In this document: one piece after another, positions 46,393 to 54,195 of the stretch | Layout of the letters: every line of letters begins with the position of its first letter | Numbering within the stretch: position 1 is the first letter of the stretch | Origin: Limimaricola sp. G21655-S1 | Lineage (GTDB): Bacteria > Pseudomonadota > Alphaproteobacteria > Rhodobacterales > Rhodobacteraceae | Direction of reading: 5' to 3' | DNA: 64,000 bases | Assembly: GCF_027213785.1 (NCBI RefSeq) | Contig: NZ_JAPWGO010000011.1 | Location: forward strand, 62,001 to 126,000 | Position numbers and translations under genes: made by a program | The notes under the pieces: generated by a model | What the model was told of the DNA's origin: nothing | Databases searched by the model: none | Seen by the model: the letters and a program-made list of their open reading frames with translations, nothing else

Positions 46393-46686
46393 GCCGTTCC
46401 TATCGTTTCTGAGCCATTCGGGACTTGCTACGCCGATTCCTCCGTGGCTGCACCGAGAAACATGCCAAGCGCAGGGGGTTGAGCCTGGCATGAGCGTGAA
46501 TGTCCGGGCGCAGACGGCGCTGCGACATTTCCGAGCGGGATTTGCGAGAGGCCATGGGGTCGCGGCAGGAACGTACGAATTGCCGCACGGCCGTGGCCGA
46601 GGAGTGACGACCCGCGGCCCGAAGGACCGCTGGCCGTGACAAGGCCGCGGGGGGCCTTCGCCGACCGCTTCGCTTCCGTAGCGGGG

Positions 46687-47079
46687 TCAGCCCGCCATGG
46701 GATAGCGGGTCGGCTCGGCCCCGCGCTGTCGTGCGGCGGCCTTGACCGCCTCGGGATCCTCGCGGAGCACGTCGCAGGGCGCGCGGTCCCCGAGCGCCGC
46801 GCAGGGCGCGTGGAGCCAAGCCAGCATTTCTTCGGCGTCGAGCGCCGGCCTGAGGGACAGGATGATATCGCGCATGGCGCTGATCGGCAGTCCGGCCTGG
46901 TCGAACTGCCAAGCCGGGTAGGCGGTCGCGCCGTTGCGCGCGACACCGAGAATCCGCCACTCCCGTGCCCAGTTCTCGGCAACGGTCGCGCCGAGCGGCA
47001 CCCAGCGTCGCAAGGCCCCCGCGACGCCCGCGGCATCGAGCATCCGGCCTTCCACGGCGTGGCTCGCGTGCTTGATCAT
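46687..47079 (-). CDS. MbcA/ParS/Xre antitoxin-like protein (DUF2384-type), orphan
   Basis: Protein of 130 aa. A helix-turn-helix-like N-terminal part (DAAGVAGALRRWVPLGATVAENWAREW...) leads to the pattern YPAWQFDQAGLPISAMRDIILSLRP...LDAEEMLAWLHAPCAALGDRAPCDVLREDPEAVKAAAR, which is that of the toxin-binding domain of MbcA/ParS/Xre antitoxins. The ATG at 47077-47079 has GGGAGGGC ahead. No RES- or other toxin gene is adjacent; the neighbours are small unknown proteins. It may be a solitary antitoxin-like protein or act with a distant partner. Confidence 0.6.
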   Translation of the reverse strand: MIKHASHAVEGRMLDAAGVAGALRRWVPLGATVAENWAREWRILGVARNGATAYPAWQFDQAGLPISAMRDIILSLRPALDAEEMLAWLHAPCAALGDRAPCDVLREDPEAVKAAARQRGAEPTRYPMAG

Positions 47080-47247
47080 GCTCGTGCCCTCCCCTGTGAA
47101 CAAAGAGAATAGACGTTGCCTGCCCTTGGGGAAATCGAGGGTGCGGATGCGGACGTTGGCGGTCGTTTCACTCGGCCCCCGGGGTGGTACGGCCCGTCTG
47201 CGTCGAAGACGTCGAGGCGCTACGGGCCGGGTAGTTCGTCGCGGATA

Positions 47248-47637
47248 TCAGGCGAAATCCCCGGCCCTCGCGTCGGTATCGGCCTCATCAGAATGTCCAA
47301 GCCGCTTGGTGGCGCGCAGGCGCAGCTTCGCGGGCTGGCCGGGATGGGTCGGGTCCACCCAACCGGTAACCTCGAAGGCCGAGATCTCGCGGTATCCGAG
47401 CCGATCGACAGAGTGCAGACGGCAGCGTCGCGCCGCCGCCGCAAGCTCGCGCAGCAGGCCGTTGCGGCGGCCATGCGGCGCGCGGCTGAACAGCGTGAGC
47501 GTCCAGATCCCACCCTTCCTGTCGGTGACCGTGACGTGGTCGGCCTCCTGGTTGGCACCGGTCTCGAAGCGCCCGGTGACGGGAAGACGCGGAAACTCGC
47601 GCCCGAGCACCCTTGCCAGTCTGACTTCGGCCGTCAT
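47248..47637 (-). CDS. Conserved-looking protein of unknown function
   Basis: 129-aa basic protein, not recognised. An excellent ribosome-binding site (AAAGGAGG) lies 6 bases before the ATG at 47635-47637, and codon use resembles neighbouring genes. It contains an alternating beta-type stretch (DHVTVTDRKGGIWTLTLFSRA) and an Arg-rich helix, with no signal peptide or membrane segment. The start overlaps the upstream small gene's stop (ATGA), suggesting a coupled set of small genes reading from 48055 leftwards. Confidence 0.6.
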   Translation of the reverse strand: MTAEVRLARVLGREFPRLPVTGRFETGANQEADHVTVTDRKGGIWTLTLFSRAPHGRRNGLLRELAAAARRCRLHSVDRLGYREISAFEVTGWVDPTHPGQPAKLRLRATKRLGHSDEADTDARAGDFA

Positions 47638-47841
47638 CGCGGGCCTCCTTTCTTTTCGGAACAATCGGCAAGCGACGCATAGGCCTGCAGCGCGTTGCGG
47701 GCGGATCTGCGTGCCAGAGAGGCCGTCGGCGCATCATGCGCGCGCAGCATGTCCTTCAGGGCATCCGCCATGAGGTCGAGCAGCATTTCCGTCCCGCCAG
47801 CGGACGGGGCGCGCTGCAGAACCGTTGCGTCGTTGTTCACC
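47634..47841 (-). CDS. Small protein of unknown function
   Basis: Short helical protein, not recognised. With the GTG at 47839-47841 it is 68 aa; an ATG at 47784-47786 with GGGACGGA ahead would give 50 aa (MLLDLMADALKDML...). The stop overlaps the next start (47634-47637), which supports it being translated. The middle is amphipathic helix rich in Leu/Ala. Confidence 0.45.
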
Positions 47842-47842
47842 G

Positions 47843-48055
47843 CTAGCTGACCTGCGACACGAAGCGCGGCCGGGCCGCCTGGCGCTCGGCCGCCTCGATG
47901 CGCCCGATCAACTGTCTGAGGATTCCGGCGGCTTCGCGGCAATGGCGCATGCGGGCATCGGCATTGTCATGCTGGGCTTCCAAAAGAATTGCCAAGGATT
48001 CGAAGCGAAGCCGTTCTTGCTTGCTCACGGAATTGCTTCCGAGTTCGCGTCTCAT
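47843..48055 (-). CDS. Small helical protein of unknown function
   Basis: 70-aa charged helical protein (MRRELGSNSVSKQERLRFES...), not recognised. GGGAGGG lies 8 bases before the ATG at 48053-48055. It is probably first in a set of three or four small minus-strand genes (48055 to 46687). The upstream DNA is AT-richer than the rest of the window and should contain the promoter. Confidence 0.55.
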   Translation of the reverse strand: MRRELGSNSVSKQERLRFESLAILLEAQHDNADARMRHCREAAGILRQLIGRIEAAERQAARPRFVSQVS

Positions 48056-48423
48056 CAATCATTCCCTCCCAAGAAAGATTGGCTTTTGGAAAGGTCGAAC
48101 GGCGCTCGCGCCCGAACGGCCCCTCCAACATGAGACCAGTTACGCGACGTCGCCACAATAGCCGGTTCAATCCCGTACGAAGGTATAGGCCAAATACCGC
48201 CATCGCGCGCGAACCCGTTCTCGGAATTGGGTTTTCAGGGGCAGCGAATTTACGGAAGCCCACCCCGAAAGGCAGGTTCCGCATATATGTTTGTCATGAA
48301 AATTATGTTGTGGATATGTGGTTTACCCAGAGAATGGATGCCTTGTCCTATAAGTATTTTGCATTCAAATGCATTGGAGCAGGGGGTCTGCGCTCAAGGG
48401 AATCGCTTCTCCAAGGTCTTCCT
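48056..48423. other. AT-richer stretch without a recognised gene
   Basis: This 368-bp stretch, especially 48280-48480, has visibly lower G+C than the flanks (runs such as ATATATGTTTGTCATGAAAA and TATAAGTATTTTGCATTC). Frames open on the plus strand (47989-48537 and 48227-48565) resemble no protein and have atypical composition. A small palindrome GCATT-CA-AATGC is at 48361-48372. It probably carries the promoter of the small genes and may be a remnant of foreign DNA. Confidence 0.45.
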
Positions 48424-48846
48424 TCAAGCGAACCGTTTCGAACGATTCGGAACGTCACATATCCTTCGCATTTCGAGTGGGCGCATGAAAAACGAATGCG
48501 TTTCGGCGATGGCAGGCAACGAAAACCGTGCTTCTGAATCGGGTGCGACCTGCCATTTGAAATAATTCAGCGCTCCAAGGAAAAGCTCAGCTCGAACACG
48601 AGGCCGTCTCGCGAGAAGCCCGCTGCCATCTTTCCATGCAGTTGGGTCCTCGACCTGCGCCGCGACCAGATCGAGGCCATAGCCATCGACCGCCCCGTCG
48701 GGCGCGCCGGTGCCGCCGATCTCGTGCCAGCCTAGCGTCACGCGGTCGCCCGCCCGGTCCCAGGTCAGGGAAATCCGGCCCTCCTCGGTGGTGAGCGCAC
48801 CGTGCCGCGCGGCATTGCTCGCAAGCCCGCGCAGGGTCACGCCCAC
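48424..48846 (-). pseudogene. Truncated HWE-type histidine kinase (ATPase domain remnant)
   Basis: A 140-codon frame whose first ~90 residues look like the ATPase end of an HWE/HisKA_2 sensor kinase: LASNAARHGALTTEEGRISLTW (N-box), TLGWHEIGG, then GYGLDLVAAQV. Sensor, phospho-acceptor and dimerisation parts are missing, and an in-frame TGA closes the frame about 20 bases upstream of the GTG at 48846. The C-terminus continues ~45 residues into AT-richer DNA without similarity. I read it as a decayed fragment; a functional short ATPase (Spo0B/RsbW-like role) is less likely. Confidence 0.55.
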
Positions 48847-49069
48847 GGCAACCTTTATAATTCATTGGAACAGTGTGACTGTGACCTTTCCTCCCCGAGG
48901 ATTACAGAGTGGCACCGTTGGTCCGAGAGGACAATTCGGTACGCTTTCGTCGGCCTTGGCTTGGGAAGCTGGGACGCAACTGATATGGTGCGGCCATCGA
49001 TCGCCAGCGCAGATGGGCATGGTCGTCGGGAGCTTGGGTACCCTCTCGCCCAACATGCGAGGAGGTTGC

Positions 49070-49786
49070 ATGACAGTCATATCCACCGAGTCGAACATGT
49101 TGCTCAGGGGCATGCCTGCCGGAACCATGTCCGGGCTGCGCAGATCACTCAGCTTTGTCGATCTGCCAGCGCGCACGCAGATCGAGCGGTACGACAGACC
49201 GCTGGAATACGCCTATTTCCTCACGAGCGGCATCGCCTCGATCGTTTCGAGCGAGAACGGGGGTCTTACCATCGAGGCGGCATTGGTGGGGCGCGAAGGC
49301 ATGACCGGCCTGCCACTCGTGCTGAGCGACGACCGAAGCACCAGCGACGTGATAATGCAGGTGGCGGGGACGGGCTGGCGCGCCGACGCCGACACCGTTC
49401 GGCGTCTCATGGGAGACGGGGCCTGCCGGGATCGGCTGCTGCGCTACGTCAACACGGTCATAGCTCAGATACAGGGTACCGCGCTGGCCTATGGGCGGGG
49501 CAAGCTGGAGACCCGGCTCGCCCGATGGCTCCTGATGTGCCACGATCGGGTGGTGGGGGACGAGCTCGAACTCACGCATGATTTCATGGCGCTGATGCTG
49601 GGGGTGCGACGCGCCGGCGTCACCGTGGCGTTGCACGAACTCGAAGGCCGTGCGCTGATCCGCTCGACCCGGGGACGGGTGCTGATCCGCGACCGCGAGG
49701 GGCTTCTGGACGTGACCAACGGGTTCTATGGCGGTCCCGAAGCGCATTACCGCCGCCTGCTGGGAGCAGGCTCGACCGTGACGTGA
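49070..49786 (+). CDS. Crp/Fnr-family transcriptional regulator
   Basis: Regulator of 238 aa. The N-terminal cyclic-nucleotide-binding-like fold (about 10-135, with YAYFLTSGIASIVS and GREGMTGLPLVL) is followed by a C-terminal Crp winged helix (about 150-225, LTHDFMALMLGVRRAGVTVALHELEG). No cysteine cluster for an iron-sulfur centre is seen, so it is not a classical O2-sensing Fnr. The DNA-recognition helix V-R-R-A-G-V is typical of many alphaproteobacterial paralogues. GGAGG is 4-9 bases before the ATG at 49070. It is a single-gene unit. Confidence 0.88.
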   Translation: MTVISTESNMLLRGMPAGTMSGLRRSLSFVDLPARTQIERYDRPLEYAYFLTSGIASIVSSENGGLTIEAALVGREGMTGLPLVLSDDRSTSDVIMQVAGTGWRADADTVRRLMGDGACRDRLLRYVNTVIAQIQGTALAYGRGKLETRLARWLLMCHDRVVGDELELTHDFMALMLGVRRAGVTVALHELEGRALIRSTRGRVLIRDREGLLDVTNGFYGGPEAHYRRLLGAGSTVT

Positions 49787-50087
49787 ATCCCCGGCGCCTC
49801 GCCCGCCGAAGGGGTCAGGTTTCCGCCTCGTCGGCGGCGGGTTGATCGATCTCATCGGGCGGCGTGACTGGCGTGCGCTCCGCGATCCGGAACAACGCCT
49901 CGCATTCGGGGCCTGGCCGTGTCTGCTTATGGTAGCTTGGTCTGGGGGGGGGAGATCCCGCTGATGCGGCCCTTCGTCGGCGGCATCGAAAGATCGGTGG
50001 ACCGCCAACATGTCGCGGGGGTCGTACGCGTATCGCCCTGGCCGCGCCGCACCGAGAAGATGTGAAACGCCGTTCGGGCGTCATGCC
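49787..50087. other. 301-bp region with no firm gene
   Basis: Lies between the crp-like gene and the convergent pcm gene. A minus-strand frame (49815-50084) has a plausible acidic C-terminus (PDEIDQPAADEAET) but an Arg/Pro-rich unconvincing first half and no ribosome-binding site, so I do not call it. No terminator of note seen. Confidence 0.4.
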
Positions 50088-50738
50088 CTACAAGGGCCAG
50101 CCTTCCGCCCCGAGCAATGGCACGAAGCGCACCCCGCCCAGATCCTCAATGGGAGGGTCGCCGGAGCCGGGCGGGTCGGGCGCCGTCAGCCGCAGCAGGC
50201 GTTGAACCTCGGCGCTGCCCACCGGCATCACCAGTCGCCCGCCGGGGGCCAGCTGGCGACGCAGCGGTTCGGGCAGGCGTGGCCCGGCGGCCGAGACGAT
50301 GATCGCGTCGAATGGGGCGGATTGCAGCGCGCCGGCGCTGCCATCGCCGCACAGCAGTTCCAGCTCGTAGCCGAGATCCTCAAGCCGCAGGCGCGCCGCC
50401 TCCGCCAGCGCGGGGTCGCGCTCGATCGCCAGCACATGCGCGCCCATTTGCGCCATCACCGCAGCGGCATAGCCCGATCCGGCCCCGATCTCGAGCACCC
50501 GGCTGCCCGGCCCGATCCGGGCGGCCTCGATCATCCGGGCCACGATCCAAGGTTGGGAGATGGTCTGGCCCCGGCCGATCGGCAGCGGTCCGTCGGCATA
50601 GGCGAGGCCGTGATGCGCGGGCGGCACGAAGGCCTCTCGCGGGACCGCGCCCATCGCGCGCAGCACCCCTTCATCGGCGATGCCGCGTCCCGCGAGCTGA
50701 CGGGCGACCATGTCCTGCCGGGCTTCCTGCATCGACAT
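50088..50738 (-). CDS. pcm: Protein-L-isoaspartate O-methyltransferase
   Basis: Repair methyltransferase of 216 aa that methylates L-isoaspartyl residues with S-adenosylmethionine. Landmarks: REAFVPPAHHGLAYADGPLPIGRGQTISQPWIVARM (N-terminal PCMT region), SAM motif VLEIGAGSGYAAAVMA (about 86-101), and DAIIVSAAGPRLPEPLRRQLAPGGRLVMPVG. The ATG at 50736-50738 has GGGAGGG 4 bases ahead. Monocistronic. Confidence 0.93.
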   Translation of the reverse strand: MSMQEARQDMVARQLAGRGIADEGVLRAMGAVPREAFVPPAHHGLAYADGPLPIGRGQTISQPWIVARMIEAARIGPGSRVLEIGAGSGYAAAVMAQMGAHVLAIERDPALAEAARLRLEDLGYELELLCGDGSAGALQSAPFDAIIVSAAGPRLPEPLRRQLAPGGRLVMPVGSAEVQRLLRLTAPDPPGSGDPPIEDLGGVRFVPLLGAEGWPL

Positions 50739-50850
50739 CGTGCCCTCCCTTGCTCGGTCGGTCAGAGGCGCGTCCCGGCGGCTCGTCGGGGCGCTGACGT
50801 TATGCTCTTCGGGCCACTATGCGATGGCCCTCGGACTCCATATGCCGTCC

Positions 50851-51066
50851 TCAGCGCGGCTTCGTCGTGCCGAGGGGTGCGGTGTCGCCCTCTGGTTCCG
50901 GCGGACGACGGCGTTCGGCATCCGTCAGGCCGGTGCCGGGGTCGTCCATGATCGAATTCGGAACATGCCCGGGAGGCGTGCGCCGTCCGGGATACTCATA
51001 GCCGTCATCGCGATCCTTTTTGCGCGCCGGGTCGCTGTGCCCGCGCTCATCCTTGCCAGTCATCAT
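50851..51066 (-). CDS. Small hydrophilic protein of unknown function
   Basis: 71-aa very hydrophilic, Pro/Asp/Arg-rich protein (MMTGKDERGHSDPARKKDRDD...), probably disordered. Two tandem ATG codons (51066 and 51063) follow GGAGGAC, a good ribosome-binding site, which is the main support. Not recognised. Confidence 0.5.
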   Translation of the reverse strand: MMTGKDERGHSDPARKKDRDDGYEYPGRRTPPGHVPNSIMDDPGTGLTDAERRRPPEPEGDTAPLGTTKPR

Positions 51067-51457
51067 CCGTCCTCCTGCGGCTTTGCCTTCAAAACCCTGA
51101 CGGAGTTGACGCAGTTCCCCGCGCCACGTGGCGTTCCCCTCGTTATGTGGGCGGGCATCCTGCCGTGACACCGACGGATCAGCCCGCCCTCCGGGTGAAA
51201 CGTGGTGACGGGCGATCGGAATGGCCACCGACGCCACGCGGAGCCGGCGCTCGGTTCCTGTCCGGCCACCGCCTCGGGCTGCTGACCGGCCATGCAATGC
51301 GGCGCACTCCCACCTTGGCAAGGCGGATGCGCAGGGCCCTTCCCGTCAGCGGATAAAGACAGCGACACAGCCCACGGGCGTTTGTCCGGCCCCCGGTTAC
51401 ATCGCGAGGCGAATTGCGCTAGGCGTCGGGCATCGGAAACAGCAAGCGACTGACTTC
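51067..51457. other. 391-bp region with no recognised gene
   Basis: Between two small divergent genes. Several frames are open on both strands but none has a ribosome-binding site or recognisable protein. Promoters for the flanking genes presumably lie here. Confidence 0.4.
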
Positions 51458-51742
51458 ATGACCCATTCGATCGAGATCGTCCCCCTCCACTGCACCGAAA
51501 CCGGGCTTCGTCTCCGGACCAAGTTCAGGGCTGCCACCGAATACGACGTCGTGGCCCGGCGGGTTTCGAAAGGCAGGAAGGAGTTCTTGTGGCGCAAGCC
51601 GGCGGACACGATCGAGAAGGCGCAGCAGATCGCGGACGAGGCCCGCGCCGAGTTCGGCGGTGACGCGCGGATCATCGGCGACATGCCGGGTCTGCTCGCG
51701 GCGGCGCTGCCGACTTCGAAGGGGCGCAGCGCCGCGATCTGA
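51458..51742 (+). CDS. Small protein of unknown function
   Basis: 94-aa protein (MTHSIEIVPLHCTETGLRLR...), not recognised. It has an alternating beta-strand N-terminal half and an amphipathic helix (DTIEKAQQIADEARAEFGG), and ordinary codon usage. The ribosome-binding site before the ATG at 51458 is weak, so the start is uncertain. It converges on the secreted protein gene at 51755. Confidence 0.5.
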   Translation: MTHSIEIVPLHCTETGLRLRTKFRAATEYDVVARRVSKGRKEFLWRKPADTIEKAQQIADEARAEFGGDARIIGDMPGLLAAALPTSKGRSAAI

Positions 51743-51754
51743 ACGCGGGTCCGG

Positions 51755-52255
51755 CTACTGCGCGACGCAGTCAGCCCGCCATTCGCCGGCCTCGGGGCAC
51801 CAGCTCTGGCCGGCGGCCAGCTTTGCCTCGAAGAGCGGCGTGAAATCGAGGCCCAGGGCCGTCTCGGGACGGCAGGCGAGCCGGGCGATTTCGCGACCGG
51901 CTTCGTGGATCGCGATCCCGGCCTCCACCACATGGGTCTCGCTCAGCCGGTCGATGCCGTAGGAGATCTCGTACGCCGTCTCGCCATTGGTGAACCGCAG
52001 TGCCTCGTGCAGCCAGCGGCCGATGCCGTTCCACGGCTGTAGGTCGACATCCTCGACCCGCCGCGCGAGGATCATCTCCGCCGCGCCGTCCATCGGCCCG
52101 AACCGGTAGAGCGCGACGCCGTCCTGCAGGCAGATATCGACCTGCTTGGCGCTCCCTTCGATACGGCAATGGAACAGCGGCTCACCGGCGCCGAAGCAGC
52201 CGGCCTGAGCGGCGGCGGGAAGCCCCGCCAAGAGAACCGCCACTGCAAGCTTCAT
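51755..52255 (-). CDS. Secreted/periplasmic protein of unknown function
   Basis: 166-aa protein with a clear signal peptide (MKLAVAVLLAGLPAAAQAG, cut near AQA-G). The mature part has six cysteines (e.g. GCFGAG, FHCRIEG, DICLQDG, LACRPE, SWCPEA, DCVAQ) that could form three disulfides in the periplasm. Repeated FRFTNGETAYEISYG-like beta strands suggest a small beta fold. Not assigned to a named family. Monocistronic and convergent with the small gene to its left. Confidence 0.65.
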   Translation of the reverse strand: MKLAVAVLLAGLPAAAQAGCFGAGEPLFHCRIEGSAKQVDICLQDGVALYRFGPMDGAAEMILARRVEDVDLQPWNGIGRWLHEALRFTNGETAYEISYGIDRLSETHVVEAGIAIHEAGREIARLACRPETALGLDFTPLFEAKLAAGQSWCPEAGEWRADCVAQ

Positions 52256-52307
52256 CCCCAGCCTCTCCCGCCATGCGATTATCGGCCCTGCCGCCGTCGC
52301 GACGACG

Positions 52308-52835
52308 CTACCCGGTCCGTTCGGTCATGACGACCGCCATGTCGCGGATCCGGGCGCTGGCCTCGGTGCCAAGCGTCACGCGCTTGTCGGTGACGTCGTG
52401 CAGGGTCTGGATCAGCTCTCCGACCTCCTCGATCTCGGCGGCCGTGAAATCACGATCGCTGCGCGCGAGACCGCCGAAGCTGATGTCGTCGCCCTCGTGG
52501 ATCGAGCGGGTGTGGCCGTGGACGATGCCGTATTCGCGGGCGCGGGCCAGGACCCCGGCGCCATCCTGCTCCTCGAGTTCCGCCCACCGCTTCGCGCCAT
52601 GATGATGCATCGCCCAGCGAACCGTGGGATCGCGCATCAACAGCCCGTCCCGCGCATAGAGGTCGAGCCATTCGGCCGGGTAGCTCTCGAACATGTAGGC
52701 TGGCGTCATGTAGCGGATATGCAGACCGATCGCGAACCCCGCCGGCGCGATTTCGATCAGGCGACCCAACGTCGCAATCACGACCGCGCCGGGATCATCT
52801 ACTGTCCCACGGGGATCATGGGCGGAATTGAACAT
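52308..52835 (-). CDS. LuxR-type autoinducer-binding domain protein lacking a DNA-binding domain
   Basis: 175-aa protein consisting of an autoinducer-binding domain only. The ligand-pocket pattern is kept: YPAEWLDLYARDGLLMRDPTVRW holds the conserved Trp, Tyr and Asp-Pro, and a later KRWAEL supplies a Trp. It ends at MTERTG where a LuxR protein would continue into the GerE helix-turn-helix. It may sequester a signal or pair with the full LuxR-like protein encoded divergently at 52934. No frameshifted HTH was found downstream. Confidence 0.78.
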   Translation of the reverse strand: MFNSAHDPRGTVDDPGAVVIATLGRLIEIAPAGFAIGLHIRYMTPAYMFESYPAEWLDLYARDGLLMRDPTVRWAMHHHGAKRWAELEEQDGAGVLARAREYGIVHGHTRSIHEGDDISFGGLARSDRDFTAAEIEEVGELIQTLHDVTDKRVTLGTEASARIRDMAVVMTERTG

Positions 52836-52862
52836 GGCTTTTCAGGCTCCGAGCAGTTTTTT

Positions 52863-52882
52863 GGTTGATCCGCCAGTCAACC
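52863..52882. promoter_or_regulatory. 20-bp lux-box-like palindrome
   Basis: GGTTGATCCGCCAGTCAACC: perfect 6-bp inverted repeat (GGTTGA/TCAACC) with an 8-base spacer, total 20 bp as in classical lux boxes. It is located in the 98-bp region between the two divergent LuxR-like genes. The sequence itself differs from the Vibrio consensus, so assignment rests on length, symmetry and place. Confidence 0.5.
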
Positions 52883-52933
52883 TTGTCCAGTTAGGCGGTT
52901 CCGGGGCGGCAATCAGTCGATGAGGCCCAAGAG

Positions 52934-53536
52934 ATGACAGAGCATTTGTCCTACGAGGTCGCACAGCGTTTGGGGCCGTCCGGGTTCTACCTCGGGCTGC
53001 GGATCCGCTTTGCCTTTCCCGCCCGAGAGGCCAACCACCTGCCACGCTCCTGGGTCGAACTCTACTCCCGCGAGAAGTTCTTCTTCGCGGACCCCTCCCT
53101 GAAGTGGTCTTATGAACACACAGGCGCGATCCGCCTGCAGGAGCTGAGCGAGGACGACCCGTTGGGGATCATCCCGCAGGCGCGGGAGCAGGGGCTGCGC
53201 CACGGCGCCGTCGCCTCCTACAACGAGGATGGCGGGCTGCGCAGCTACGGGCTGTTCTACCGCGATGACCGTGAATACGACGATGCCGAGCTCGCGCTTC
53301 TCGCGGATTACGTCATGGAACTGCACCGAAAGCTGGCGCCACCGCAGACGCTGACGCGGGCCGAACTCGACGTGCTCCGGCGGATCAAGGATGGCGGCAA
53401 GCTCAAGCAGATCGCCTCGGAGTTCGGCGTGTCGGAAGGCGCGATCAAGCAGCGGCTGAAGAATGCCCGCCTCAAGCTCAATGCGAGCAACGGCACGCAG
53501 GCGGCCTCGCTCGCCGCCACCTTCGGCCTGATCTGA
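52934..53536 (+). CDS. LuxR-family transcriptional regulator (autoinducer-binding plus HTH)
   Basis: 200-aa regulator. The N-terminal autoinducer-binding domain (about 5-130) keeps LPRSWVELYSREKFFFADPSLKW (Trp, Tyr, Asp-Pro), but the later pocket Trp is replaced (GAIRLQEL), so ligand choice may differ. A GerE-type HTH follows (about 138-185, LTRAELDVLRRIKDGGKLKQIASEFGVSEGAIKQRLKNARLKL). It is shorter than most LuxR proteins (about 240 aa). No luxI synthase lies in the window, making it a solo, divergent from an HTH-less relative. Confidence 0.85.
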   Translation: MTEHLSYEVAQRLGPSGFYLGLRIRFAFPAREANHLPRSWVELYSREKFFFADPSLKWSYEHTGAIRLQELSEDDPLGIIPQAREQGLRHGAVASYNEDGGLRSYGLFYRDDREYDDAELALLADYVMELHRKLAPPQTLTRAELDVLRRIKDGGKLKQIASEFGVSEGAIKQRLKNARLKLNASNGTQAASLAATFGLI

Positions 53537-53742
53537 GGGCCGACGGCACCGGGCGAGGCGGTGACCCGATGATCCCCCAGGCACGCATTGCTCGATAGAG
53601 CGGCTCGATCGCAAGCAGGCGGCCGTGTCGTGCAGCCACGGTGACACGGAGCCGTCCCCATGTGCCTTCGCGATTGAACCCCGCCGCGTCGGCTGCTTCT
53701 GTGAACCGGGTCAGCACGGGCCGATAGCGACGAAGGGGCGGA

Positions 53743-54147
53743 ATGATGGGCGATGATCGGGGCAGGGCGGCAAAACAGCCCGAGGGCGATCTGGTGATCC
53801 GCACCATCGCGATGCCGGCCGACACCAACCCGGCCGGCGACATCTTCGGCGGCTGGCTGATGGCGCAGATGGACCTCGCGGCGGGCAATCTCGCAGCCGC
53901 GCGGTCGCGCGGGCGCAACGCCACCGTTGCGGTGGACGGCATGCAGTTCCTGCACCCGGTCAAGGTCGGTGACGAGGTCACGCTCTATGCACGGCTGCAA
54001 TCCGCGGGCCGGACCTCGATGAAGATCCGGGTCGAGGCCTGGGCCCGCAACCGTTTCGAGACCGACAGCTTCCCGGTCACCGAGGCGCTGTTCGTCTTCG
54101 TCGCGCTCGATGAGGACGGCCAACCGCGCGCGCTTCCCGACCTCTAG
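53743..54147 (+). CDS. Acyl-CoA thioesterase, YciA-like hotdog fold
   Basis: 134-aa single-hotdog enzyme that hydrolyses acyl-CoA. The YciA/BACH signature is seen in MPADTNPAGDIFGGWLMAQMDLAAGNLAA, with the catalytic Asn/Asp region at NPAGDIFGGW, and FLHPVKVGDEVTLYARL. AAGGGGCGG precedes tandem ATG codons (53743/53746). A 48-base gap separates it from the mechanosensitive channel gene, so co-transcription is possible. Confidence 0.88.
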   Translation: MMGDDRGRAAKQPEGDLVIRTIAMPADTNPAGDIFGGWLMAQMDLAAGNLAAARSRGRNATVAVDGMQFLHPVKVGDEVTLYARLQSAGRTSMKIRVEAWARNRFETDSFPVTEALFVFVALDEDGQPRALPDL

Positions 54148-54195
54148 CCTCACCGCGTGCTGGAGCGGCGCCCATCGCGCCCTAGCTGTGCCACC

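Noticed and set aside
48227-48565. Plus-strand frame of 112 codons in the AT-richer segment
   Set aside because: Begins without a ribosome-binding site, matches nothing, and overlaps the kinase remnant on the other strand. Longer open frames are expected by chance here.
52308-53536. A luxI-type synthase partnering the LuxR proteins
   Set aside because: Looked through neighbouring proteins for the LuxI pattern; the thioesterase at 53743 is a hotdog fold and does not match.
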